This document shows positions 35,600 to 44,746 of a stretch of DNA of 64,000 nt, one piece after another. The notes under the pieces were generated by a model, which had not been told where the DNA came from, did not search any database, and worked only from the letters and a program-made list of their open reading frames with translations. Numbering within the stretch: position 1 is the stretch's first letter; each line of letters opens with the position of its first letter. Both the position numbers and the translations under genes were made by a program. The stretch lies in assembly GCF_937616625.2 (NCBI RefSeq), contig NC_065571.1, positions 47,105,651-47,169,650 on the forward strand. The letters are read 5' to 3'. This stretch comes from Mercurialis annua (Eukaryota > Streptophyta > Magnoliopsida > Malpighiales > Euphorbiaceae).

Positions 35600-36955
35600 C
35601 TAATCGAATGTCGGGGGTTCCGGAGATGGTGTGGGCGATGGGTAACGTGGCCCGCCTTGGGCGTTGAAATAATCCCTCAATTTCTCCTCTTGCCTTCTTT
35701 GCCTAGCCCGAAGGTATTTCATCATATACCTTTGTTCCTTCATGAATTGGCGTTGTTCCGCCTCAAAGTCACTCGAAGCTTGTTGATGACTAGCTTGGGC
35801 CCCTTGGAACTCGGTTTCGGGCCAATTTCCCCATTCGGCACCTTGCTCCTCTCCTTGAGCGCTTGTCTCCGCTACACCCTTGTCTCTCCTCCGCACTTGT
35901 TCTTTTTGAGGCCTTTGCCTCGGCGCCTCAACTTCTTGCTCTTGTTCTTGCTCGGTGTCTTCTTCCTCATCACTCGGTGATGGAGGTCTAGCACCATGGC
36001 GACTCACATAAGCGGCTCTTCGATAGTAAGGCACAATTTCCCCTTTTTTGACATATGAAGCCGCCCGCAAGTGCTCCATGTTGATCATTTTCGGCTTTTC
36101 CCATTTGTAGTCACCGAATTGCAACGTCTCCCTCTTAGCTAGCATAGTGACAAACCACCCAAAACCAATCTTCTTCGTACTTAGCTCGGGTATTTCACCA
36201 ATATTGCGCAAGAGCCTATATGCCGAATTAACTCGGTATGCTTCCACTTCCGGGTGTAACATGGCGTTGAAAGCCAAAAGATCCTCCTTAGCCAACTTGC
36301 TATATTCGTTTCGACCACAAAAAGTGTGACCGTACCATTTGAGGACTACCACATGTGCGGTATCCATCACTTCGTTGGTCTTGGAGGTGTTGGAGTTGTA
36401 ATGATCCAACCCGGAGAGTTCCTTCCAAATGGCGTGCTCATCAAAACCCACCCCCGGAATGCATTTCAAACCTTCATTGCTCATTTTGAAATCCCATGTC
36501 AACTCATCCAATTCATAATGAGCTCGCCTTCCACCCAATCGAAACTCAAACTCGGTAAGCGATTCTCCACTTGTTTTCAAAGTTGAGAAAAACTCATAAA
36601 CGAGAGCTTCACAATAGTCATGAGGAAGTTGTGCCAATTCAAGCAAGTCTAAGCGCCAAAGAAGGCTCTTCACCATAGCTTCAATTCCTAATTTCTTCAT
36701 GGTTTCCCAATCAATTTGGAATGGCTTGGTAATACCTCTTGCTTTAAGTTTCTCATAGAGCAAGCCTTCCTCTTCGGAACGGATTTGAAAAGGTGCGTTG
36801 AAACGTCTTGTGAGAGATGCCGGAGTGTTAACCCCTACTTCTCTTGCTCCGGAGGCGGTAGTTTTCCGGCGAGAACGAATGGTGGAGGTGCGTGGAGCTT
36901 GTTCTTGAGGTGGTGGATTTTTAGCGGACTTGGATGATTGCCCGGATTTTCCCAT
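35600..36955 (-). CDS. Env-position ORF (Athila ORF1-type protein), 451 aa
   Basis: Starts at ATG 36955 (MGKSGQSSKSAKNPPP) and ends at 35600. It opens with a basic, Ser/Pro-rich stretch (about 1-60). A central region of about 250 residues (FNAPFQIRSEEEGLLYEKLKA ... KIGFGWFVTMLAKRETLQFGDY) resembles the Athila-type retrotransposon ORF protein family. The tail is acidic and Gln/Glu-rich with coiled-coil tendency (EEDTEQEQEQE, FEAEQRQFMKEQRYMMKYLRARQRRQEEKLRDY). No membrane segment lies within these 451 residues, but the same frame stays open 64 codons upstream (to 37147) without an ATG and contains a hydrophobic run SFIFFLILF. Function unknown; the env label for such ORFs is positional. No stops. 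Confidence 0.8.
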   Translation of the reverse strand: MGKSGQSSKSAKNPPPQEQAPRTSTIRSRRKTTASGAREVGVNTPASLTRRFNAPFQIRSEEEGLLYEKLKARGITKPFQIDWETMKKLGIEAMVKSLLWRLDLLELAQLPHDYCEALVYEFFSTLKTSGESLTEFEFRLGGRRAHYELDELTWDFKMSNEGLKCIPGVGFDEHAIWKELSGLDHYNSNTSKTNEVMDTAHVVVLKWYGHTFCGRNEYSKLAKEDLLAFNAMLHPEVEAYRVNSAYRLLRNIGEIPELSTKKIGFGWFVTMLAKRETLQFGDYKWEKPKMINMEHLRAASYVKKGEIVPYYRRAAYVSRHGARPPSPSDEEEDTEQEQEQEVEAPRQRPQKEQVRRRDKGVAETSAQGEEQGAEWGNWPETEFQGAQASHQQASSDFEAEQRQFMKEQRYMMKYLRARQRRQEEKLRDYFNAQGGPRYPSPTPSPEPPTFD

Positions 36956-37314
36956 TAGAAGAGTAAGAAAAAGGGTGCTTGAAAGTGTGGTTAGATTTAA
37001 GGTTCGCCGGAGGATGGTGGGGGTAAGGTGGTGGCCGAATTTTTGAAGAAGAGGAGGAAAGCTATGGAGTTTTCTAAATGGGGTAAAAAGAATGAGGAAG
37101 AAGATGAATGAATGTGGACATTTATGGCAAAAATGAGGGGGAAACACCTTTGATTTTTGAATTTTGAATTTGAAAGCTTAAGATGAAGCCACCTCACCCA
37201 TCCATGTGATTTGTGTTTTCTTTTAATGGCTTGAGATCATGCCACATCATCAATCCAAACCTCCACCTTTGAACCAATCAAATTAAAACAATCCATGTCT
37301 TCTTTAAATGGCTT

Positions 37315-37442
37315 GGCTCGATCGAGCCCTTGAATTTTAGTGAAGGGCTCGATCGAGCCCTATGTGGGAAAAATTCCCTGCTTCCGTTTACAAAGGGGGC
37401 TCGATCGAGCCCTTCACTTAAGAAGGAGGGCTCGATCGAGCC
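37315..37442. repeat. Palindrome pairs between gag-pol and the env-position ORF
   Basis: Four copies of GGCTCGATCGAGCC at 37315, 37346, 37398 and 37429, again in pairs with 31-bp spacing. The flank after the last copy (GCAGAAAATTTTTCCTTT) resembles that beside the pair in the coding region (GCAGAGATTTTTTCCTTTG), so the repeated module is longer than the palindromes. Confidence 0.9.
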
Positions 37443-37668
37443 CTATGTGTAAAAGGGGGCAGAAAATTTTTCCTTTCCACTTGATTCCTACACACCAAAA
37501 ACGAAACATACCCGGCATCAAATCGAACATAAATAACAAAAACGATTAACACAAAAACACAAGATTAAAAGCTAAGAACAAAAAATAAAGGTAGAAAATC
37601 GAACCTCTCGGGAATGCCTCCCGAGTGCGCTTGTTTAAAGTCGAAAGCTCGACTATCTCGCGGTGAAT

Positions 37669-40600
37669 TCAAGTAGGAGTGGTGAAAGAAACTTCATCTT
37701 CCACCCGATTGGTCAAGGGCCCAAGATATGGCTTGCATCTTTGTCCGTTGACCTTGAAGGTCTCACCCTTAGAATTCTCCAATTCTACCGCACCGTGATT
37801 TGCCACGTTTCGGATTTTAAACGGGCCACTCCAACGGGACTTAAGCTTTCCCGGAAACAACCGCAAACGAGAGTTATAGAGAAGGACAAATGAACCAACC
37901 TCTAGCACCTTGGGGACAATATGGGCGTCATGCCATTGCTTCGTTTTTTCTTTGTAAAGCTTGGCATTTTCATATGCCATGAATCGGAATTCATCCAACT
38001 CATTCAATTGAAGCAATCTCTTTTCCCCCGCCTTCTTGAAGTCAAAGTTTAACTTCTTAATAGCCCAATATGCTCTATGCTCAAGTTCTAGAGGAAGATG
38101 ACACGCCTTCCCATAAACAATACGGAATGGTGACATACCGAGTGGAGTCTTGTAGGCCGTCCGATATGCCCACAATGCGTCATCCAACTTCAAGGACCAA
38201 TCTTTCCGGGATCCATTCACCGTCTTCTCGAGAATTCTTTTCAACTCACGGTTCGAAACCTCAACTTGGCCACTCGTTTGGGGGTGATAAGGTGTGGCGA
38301 CCCGGTGATGCACATTATACTTCCTCATAAGAGCTTGAAATTGCCGATTGCAAAAATGCGAACCACCGTCACTAATAACCACTCTAGGAGTCCCAAACCG
38401 ATTCACTAGCCGCTTAAGAAAACTCAACACCACTCTAGCATCATTAGTGGGCAAAGCCTCCGCTTCTACCCATTTCGAAACATAATCCACACATACCAAA
38501 ATGTATTGATTTTTGAATGAAACCGGAAAGGGCCCCATGAAATCTATACCCCATACATCAAATATTTCCACTTCTTGAACCGAAGTCAAAGGCATCTCAT
38601 CTCTCTTCGAGATGTTGCCTACACGTTGGCACCGATCACAATGGTCAACAAACTCCTTGGCATCACGAAACAAAGTTGGCCAAAAGAACCCGCTCTCAAG
38701 CACTCTAGCGGCGGTTCTTGCCGAACCATAATGTCCGGTCTCATGACATGAACTCAAAATGGGCATCATTTCTCCCAAAGCCACACATCGTCTCAACATC
38801 CCATCCCCACATATTTTAAACAAGAAAGGTTCATCCCACAAGTACCTTTTAACATCGGATAAGAACTTCTTCCGTTGATGCGATGTCAAGTCCGGAGGCA
38901 TGACTTCCGATGAGAGATAATTGGCGAAATCGGCATACCACGGCGTTTCTACTTCCCGAATCATCATAAGTGTTTCATCCGGAAATCGCTCATTAATCTC
39001 CATACCGATAGGAATCGGCTCCGGGTTTTCAAATCTTGATAAGTGGTCCGCTACCACGTTCTCCGTGCCCTTTTTATCCCGGATTTCTATGTCAAACTCT
39101 TGCATCAAAAGTATCCAGCGAATAAGTCTTGGCTTGGCGTCTTGCTTAGTAAAAAGGTATCTCAAAGCGGCATGGTCGGTGTAAATGATGGACTTTGATC
39201 CGAGCAAGTATTGCCGAAATTTATCCAAGGCAAACACTACCGCCAACATCTCCTTTTCGGTAGTGGTATAGTTGAGTTGTGCTCCCGCCATAGTTCTACT
39301 AGCGTAATAGATCACATGCACCCGCTTGTCCTTTCTTTGCCCCAACACGCAACCCAATGCTTGGTCACTAGCATCACACATTAGCTCAAAGGGCAAACTC
39401 CAATCCGGAGATGAAATAATGGGGGCGGTCACAAGTGCCGACTTTAGCTTCTCAAAAGCATCTTGACAATCCTTTGTGAAATCAAACGATGCATCCTTTA
39501 CTAGCAAACTTGTCAAAGGTCGAGCAATCGACGAAAAATCTTTAATGAAGCGCCGGTAAAAACCCGCGTGGCCCAAAAATGCCCGAACTCCTTTGACCGT
39601 AGTCAGAGCGACTAATTTTTCAATAACCGCTGTTTTTGCCCTATCCACTTCAATTCCCGCCTCCGATATCCTATGCCCGAGTACAATGCCTTCATCCACC
39701 ATAAAATGGCACTTTTCCCAGTTTAGCACTAAATTTGTCTCCACACATCGCGCTAAAACCCGCCTTAGATTCGCTAGACAACCATCGAATGAATCGCCAA
39801 ACACGGAGAAGTCATCCATGAACACCTCCATAATATCTTCAATCATATCGTTGAAGATTGAGGTCATACACCTTTGAAATGTGGCGGGTGCGTTGCATAG
39901 TCCGAAAGGCATTCGCCGGTATGCAAAGGTACCGTAGGGGCATGTGAAGGTCGTCTTCTCTTGATCTTCCGGGAGGATTAAGATTTGATTGTAACCCGAG
40001 TACCCATCAAGGAAACAATAAAACTTGTGTCCCGCTACCCTTTCTAACATTTGATCGATAAATGGAAGCGGAAAGTGATCTTTTCGGGTTACCTCGTTGA
40101 GCTTCCGATAATCGATGCATACTCGCCATCCGGTTACCGTTCTTGTGGAGATTTGCTCTCCTTTTTCATTCTCCACCATTGTCATACCTCCCTTTTTAGG
40201 CACACATTGTATGGGACTAACCCATTCACTATCCGAAATCGGATAAATTATACCGGCGTCGAGGAGCTTGACGATCTCTTTGTGCACTACCTCCTTCATA
40301 TTTGGATTCAATCTTCGTTGCCTTTGAGCCGACTTCTTTGACTCGTCTTCGAGATTAATCTTATGCATCACAATTTGAGGACTTATTCCTCGAATGTCGG
40401 AGATTTGCCACCCCATGGCTAACACATGTTCTTTTACCACTTGCACAACCCTCCTTTCTTGCTCCTTGGAGAGCTTGTTTGAGATGATTATCGGCAAGGT
40501 CTCATTCTCCCCAACAAAAGTATACCGGAGGTGTGGCGGAAGCGGCTTCATTTCAACCTTCGGGGGTAACTCCGAAGATGGTGGAGTCACACCATTGCTC

Positions 40601-43344
40601 TTGTTTAAACTTTCCGGCTTCGGTTCATCCTCTCTAGTATATTCATCATCCCCCGACTCGGAATGAAACGAGACTTGAGAAATGTGTTGAGAAAAAATTT
40701 CTGCCCCCTTTAACTCATGGGGCTCGATCGAGCCTTTCATTAAAAGGGAGGGCTCGATCGAGCCCTTAGTGTTAAAGGAAGCAGAGATTTTTTCCTTTGC
40801 TTGATTCAACACTTGCACATTTTCTTGAAGTTGTTCTTGCACAATCTCATCAATCAAGTCTATCCTCATGCAATCCTCCTCCTCGATGGCATTCCGCATC
40901 ACTCTCTTCATATCAAACTCTACACTTTCCTCATCAATTCTCAAGGTGAGCTTGCCGGCATGAACATCGATAAGAGCACGCCCGGTGTTCATAAAAGGGC
41001 GACCAAGGATCATAGGACATTCTTTATCCACCGCATAGTCTAAGATCACAAAATCCACCGGAAAGATAAATTTATCCACTTTAACAAGTACGTCTTCCAC
41101 TATCCCATACGGCTTTTTGAGAGAGTGATCGGCAAGTTGCAATACCATCGAGGTGCGCTTTACCGGTTGATCACCAAACAAAGACCTAAAAAGAAACAAT
41201 GGCATCAAGTTAATACTTGCCCCAAGATCACACAAGCAATTTATAGCATTCATATTTCCTATAGTGCAAGGTATAGAAAAACTCCCTGGATCCTTAAGCT
41301 TTGTCGGTAAATTGCTTTGGATTATGGAACTACAATGCTCCGTGAGCGGTATTGTCCCACCTTGCTCCCAACTACGCTTGTTCATAATTATATCTTTCAA
41401 GAATTTTGCATATTGGGGCATCTCCCTTAGTGCGTCCGCCAAGCTTAGATTAATTTGCAATTTCTTGAAAATCTCAAGGAACTTGTGAAATTTCTCGTTC
41501 CCTTGAGCTTTCCTCAACCGGCTTGGGAATGGAACCGGTGGTACGAATGGTGGAGGTGGTGGCGGCCTCACATAGGGCTCTTCAACCTCGACAACCACTT
41601 CCTCACAATCCTTTGGCAACTCTTGACTTGAACTAGCTATGTCAATTACCACTTGAGGCTCATCCTCCTCGACAACTTGTCTCTTTCCATTGGCTTTCTC
41701 AAGGTTTCTCCCGCTTCGGAGCTCTACCGCCTTAACATGCTCTCTAGGATTGTTCTCCGTAGTAGACGGCAATCCCCCTTGTTGTCTTCCTTGAAGCGAA
41801 ATCGCCATTTGGGAAATTTGAGTTTCCAAATGATGAATGGTAGAAGCTTGATTCTTCTCCCTTTGCTCCATTTTCTCTAGCTTCTCTAGCACCTTGGAAA
41901 GCACATTTCCCTCATCCATATTCTTTTGTGGTTGGAATCCCGGAGGGTGTTGAGGTCTACCACCATAGTTGTTTCCTTGCCCTTGATGGTTAGGATAAGG
42001 GCCTTGATAAGGACCTTGTTGTTGGGGCCTATTTCCTCCTTGGAAACTAGGACCCGCTTGTTGATTTGCTTGCACATTGCCTTGGCCCTCTTGATTCCTC
42101 CATCCGAAGTTTGGATGATTCCTCCATCCGGGGTTGTAGGTGTTAGAGTAAGGGTCATTAGCTTGCCTTTGTCCTCCGATGTAGTTGACTTGCTCACTCA
42201 AGGCTTGACCCGTAACTAGGCATTCTCCTCCCGAATGGCCAAAATCACCACAAAATTCACAACCTACTTGAACATAAGCCACCGGAGCGTTTCTTTGCAT
42301 AGGAGCGACTTGTTTCTTGAGAGCATCCACTTGAGCTTGAAGCGAAGCATTTGCGGCTTTTATGGACTCCATCTCCCTCACTTGATCAAGAGTCATGAGT
42401 GACTTTTGAGTAGGTGGCGCTCTTCTTTCCATAGGTCCCCAAGTACTACTAACCACGGCCAATTTCTCCACCAATTCAAGGGCTTCCTCATAGGTCTTTT
42501 GCATAAGTGAACCCCCCGAAGCCGCATCGATAGTAGCTCGGGTAGTGACATTTGTCCCATCATAGAAGATTTGTATAACATGCTCTCTATTGAGCCGATG
42601 ATGGGGTACACTTCGTTGTAAATCCTTGAACCGCTCCCATGCCTCATGAAGTGACTCTCCTTCAAATTGGACAAACTCAAGTATGTCTTTAGTCAACTTT
42701 GTAGTCTTGCCATGAGGGAAATATTTGTTAAGGAAGGCTTGAGCCAACTCCCTCCAATTGTGAATGGACTCATTAGGTAGAGAGTGCAACCAAATGCTAG
42801 CCTTGTCCCTCAAAGAAAAAGGAAACATCCTAAGCTTAATTTGGTCCGCCGTTATCCCATGAAGCTTGAATGTGTTTAGAACACCCAAAAACTTGGCGAT
42901 ATGCTCATTAGGATCCTCATGACTCAACCCAAAGAAGGCACAACGATTTTCCAAAAGTTGAATGGTACTCGGCTTGATCTCAAAAGTTGCCGCTTGAACC
43001 GGCATTGCGAAGCATCCAAAAGTTGCATTATCCACATCCGGCAAGAAAAACTCACCCAAAGTTTGTCTTTGTTGGTTTGGCACTTGTACGTGCGCTTGGG
43101 GTCGATCAACCCTTGGGTGGTCTTGTTGCCTTGGTCGGTTCACATTCCCTAATGGAGGAGCGGGTGGATATTGTTGTTCCCCTCCATCCATTAGAGGATT
43201 GAACCTCCCCTCTTCATCATAATTGTTTCCCTCGTTATTCATAACTTCGGGTATACGGGCTCTTCTTCTTACACCTCTTTCGTAGTTACCGAGGTTATCT
43301 TGGAACGGTTCTAGTGGTAGATTTGCTCGTCGCGTATTGTGCAT
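37669..43344 (-). CDS. Gag-Pol polyprotein of the Athila-like element, 1891 aa
   Basis: Single open frame from ATG 43344 ([14 protein letters not shown]) with no stop. Domains by approximate residue: gag core 90-310 ([38 protein letters not shown]); zinc knuckle near 360 ([16 protein letters not shown]2CX4HX4C); aspartic protease near 705 ([11 protein letters not shown], with Leu where most have Thr or Ser, as in Athila); reverse transcriptase 1000-1250 ([20 protein letters not shown]); RNase H near 1320-1440 ([25 protein letters not shown]); integrase with HHCC zinc site ([21 protein letters not shown]) and DDE residues in GIDFMGP (about 1600), ISDGGSHF (1658) and [10 protein letters not shown] (1698). 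All catalytic motifs are present. A pair of palindromes is translated as [16 protein letters not shown] between protease and RT. Confidence 0.95.
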   Translation of the reverse strand: MHNTRRANLPLEPFQDNLGNYERGVRRRARIPEVMNNEGNNYDEEGRFNPLMDGGEQQYPPAPPLGNVNRPRQQDHPRVDRPQAHVQVPNQQRQTLGEFFLPDVDNATFGCFAMPVQAATFEIKPSTIQLLENRCAFFGLSHEDPNEHIAKFLGVLNTFKLHGITADQIKLRMFPFSLRDKASIWLHSLPNESIHNWRELAQAFLNKYFPHGKTTKLTKDILEFVQFEGESLHEAWERFKDLQRSVPHHRLNREHVIQIFYDGTNVTTRATIDAASGGSLMQKTYEEALELVEKLAVVSSTWGPMERRAPPTQKSLMTLDQVREMESIKAANASLQAQVDALKKQVAPMQRNAPVAYVQVGCEFCGDFGHSGGECLVTGQALSEQVNYIGGQRQANDPYSNTYNPGWRNHPNFGWRNQEGQGNVQANQQAGPSFQGGNRPQQQGPYQGPYPNHQGQGNNYGGRPQHPPGFQPQKNMDEGNVLSKVLEKLEKMEQREKNQASTIHHLETQISQMAISLQGRQQGGLPSTTENNPREHVKAVELRSGRNLEKANGKRQVVEEDEPQVVIDIASSSQELPKDCEEVVVEVEEPYVRPPPPPPFVPPVPFPSRLRKAQGNEKFHKFLEIFKKLQINLSLADALREMPQYAKFLKDIIMNKRSWEQGGTIPLTEHCSSIIQSNLPTKLKDPGSFSIPCTIGNMNAINCLCDLGASINLMPLFLFRSLFGDQPVKRTSMVLQLADHSLKKPYGIVEDVLVKVDKFIFPVDFVILDYAVDKECPMILGRPFMNTGRALIDVHAGKLTLRIDEESVEFDMKRVMRNAIEEEDCMRIDLIDEIVQEQLQENVQVLNQAKEKISASFNTKGSIEPSLLMKGSIEPHELKGAEIFSQHISQVSFHSESGDDEYTREDEPKPESLNKSNGVTPPSSELPPKVEMKPLPPHLRYTFVGENETLPIIISNKLSKEQERRVVQVVKEHVLAMGWQISDIRGISPQIVMHKINLEDESKKSAQRQRRLNPNMKEVVHKEIVKLLDAGIIYPISDSEWVSPIQCVPKKGGMTMVENEKGEQISTRTVTGWRVCIDYRKLNEVTRKDHFPLPFIDQMLERVAGHKFYCFLDGYSGYNQILILPEDQEKTTFTCPYGTFAYRRMPFGLCNAPATFQRCMTSIFNDMIEDIMEVFMDDFSVFGDSFDGCLANLRRVLARCVETNLVLNWEKCHFMVDEGIVLGHRISEAGIEVDRAKTAVIEKLVALTTVKGVRAFLGHAGFYRRFIKDFSSIARPLTSLLVKDASFDFTKDCQDAFEKLKSALVTAPIISSPDWSLPFELMCDASDQALGCVLGQRKDKRVHVIYYASRTMAGAQLNYTTTEKEMLAVVFALDKFRQYLLGSKSIIYTDHAALRYLFTKQDAKPRLIRWILLMQEFDIEIRDKKGTENVVADHLSRFENPEPIPIGMEINERFPDETLMMIREVETPWYADFANYLSSEVMPPDLTSHQRKKFLSDVKRYLWDEPFLFKICGDGMLRRCVALGEMMPILSSCHETGHYGSARTAARVLESGFFWPTLFRDAKEFVDHCDRCQRVGNISKRDEMPLTSVQEVEIFDVWGIDFMGPFPVSFKNQYILVCVDYVSKWVEAEALPTNDARVVLSFLKRLVNRFGTPRVVISDGGSHFCNRQFQALMRKYNVHHRVATPYHPQTSGQVEVSNRELKRILEKTVNGSRKDWSLKLDDALWAYRTAYKTPLGMSPFRIVYGKACHLPLELEHRAYWAIKKLNFDFKKAGEKRLLQLNELDEFRFMAYENAKLYKEKTKQWHDAHIVPKVLEVGSFVLLYNSRLRLFPGKLKSRWSGPFKIRNVANHGAVELENSKGETFKVNGQRCKPYLGPLTNRVEDEVSFTTPT
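40721..40764. repeat. Palindrome pair inside the gag-pol coding region
   Basis: Copies at 40721 and 40751, spaced 30 bp instead of 31, that is, exactly ten codons. Each is read on the minus strand as part of KGSIEP. The change of spacing keeps the polyprotein frame open. Confidence 0.9.
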
Positions 43345-43492
43345 ACACAAAAATCAAGTTCCCTACACAAACAACAACAAGAACACCGAGTGTAAACCAC
43401 GAAAGATAATTAATAACAATAAACCAAAAACAGAAAATAACGCTAACTCGACCGAATTTCACAATACTTTCAATCAATTAAACGCAACCTTG

Positions 43493-43510
43493 TCCCCGGC
43501 AACGGCGCCA
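43493..43510 (-). promoter_or_regulatory. Primer-binding site, tRNA-Asp type
   Basis: TCCCCGGCAACGGCGCCA on the plus strand equals the 3' end of plant tRNA-Asp including CCA; the minus strand is its complement. It starts six bases inside the 5' LTR boundary. Asp primers are typical of Athila elements. Confidence 0.92.
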
Positions 43511-44490
43511 AAAACTTGTTAGCAAAAATACTAACTTGTAGTAATCCGGAAATACGGAATCGATCCCACGAAGACAAGAGGTTTAAAGTGAGCGAACACG
43601 TAAATGGAAATTCAATTCGGAAAGCAACGATCAATTGAAGGTTCAAGTATCCAATTACTAACTAAGAATTAAACTAACGTGAAATTGCAATTAAACAAGT
43701 AAAGAGAATTAATTATCAAGAATCTAATTCAATAAAAGGGGAATGTCAAGGAGTTAGTAATCCAACCTAGGTTATGCAATCATGATTGGTCAAGTGTAAA
43801 CTACTAAGGACCGAGCGAGGCCTAAAACGTCATTCCCGCTCTCTCGAGCCTCAAGGAATGCCAAAACCGCTATCTAGTCATTCAATCACACCAAGCTCAC
43901 TCTCGTGTTACAAGGCAAACTAAATCAATATCAAACGATTAATCAATCCGCTCCAAGGTCACCTAGATTCAAACCCACTCTCGTGGAGCTCTAAAATCTA
44001 GGTTTTCTAACCTAGAGGTCGATCTAATCAACCATCTCTCGGTGCGTCAATCAAACTATGGCAATGATTAAGGTAGCTAATCCTAATCAAGCAATGAGTA
44101 ATAGGGAAGAAACAAAAGCATACAACACTAAAGACCAACCAATCAAGCAAACCCCTAAATTATCATACTAACCCCCTAACAAAGGAAATTTAGCTACTCA
44201 TATTTAGATTATCACAAACAATCAAGGAATGAGTAAAGTAGAACATTCAAGTAAGAAGAATTACCTTGATTAAATAAATAGAATAGACAACCATAAAGAT
44301 AATGAAGATTCACAATAAGTAGCTTGTAATAAAAATGAAGATCTTGTTATCATAAAGCAAATAAAACTTGCATCAAGCTCCAACAATGGAGGAATCTCCA
44401 AGAAGAAGATGGCTAATCTAAAAGAGGTAAAAACTAGAGAATAATTCCAAAATGTCTATAACTTCCTGTACCCTAAAAAAGATAATGTGC

Positions 44491-44498
44491 TATTTATA
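44491..44498 (-). promoter_or_regulatory. LTR TATA box
   Basis: On the minus strand CATATAAATAGC lies in the middle of the 5' LTR, the usual location of the U3 promoter. Inferred from consensus. Confidence 0.5.
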
Positions 44499-44617
44499 TG
44501 GGTTACAAATGAGGTAAACAAAGGACACCCTTCTAAGGAGTGTTGGGCCTAAAATAGAAATTGAGCCCTTGAGTTTTGTCTTGTCTCGAAATTCAAATTC
44601 TGAGCTTCTTTTTAAGG

Positions 44618-44746
44618 GGCTCGATCGAGCCATCCACTTAAGAGTGAGGGCTCGATCGAGCCTTATGCTTTGAAGAAACTTCTGGACAGCTTTGTTCATA
44701 GGGCTCGATCGAGCCTTCCTTCATAAGTGAAGGGCTCGATCGAGCC
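44618..44746. repeat. Palindrome pairs in the 5' LTR
   Basis: Copies of GGCTCGATCGAGCC at 44618, 44649, 44702 and 44733, identical in place to those of the other LTR. In the sense of the element they lie upstream of the predicted TATA box, so they are in U3. Confidence 0.9.

Noticed and set aside
35597..35980. Plus-strand ORF opposite the env-position gene, and similar plus-strand ORFs across 37.6-43.3 kb
   Set aside because: They are shadows of the long minus-strand coding frames, with no motifs of their own.
43493..43510. Sequence matching a tRNA-Asp 3' end, as a possible tRNA gene
   Set aside because: Only 18 bp match, exactly at the primer-binding position beside an LTR; there is no cloverleaf upstream.
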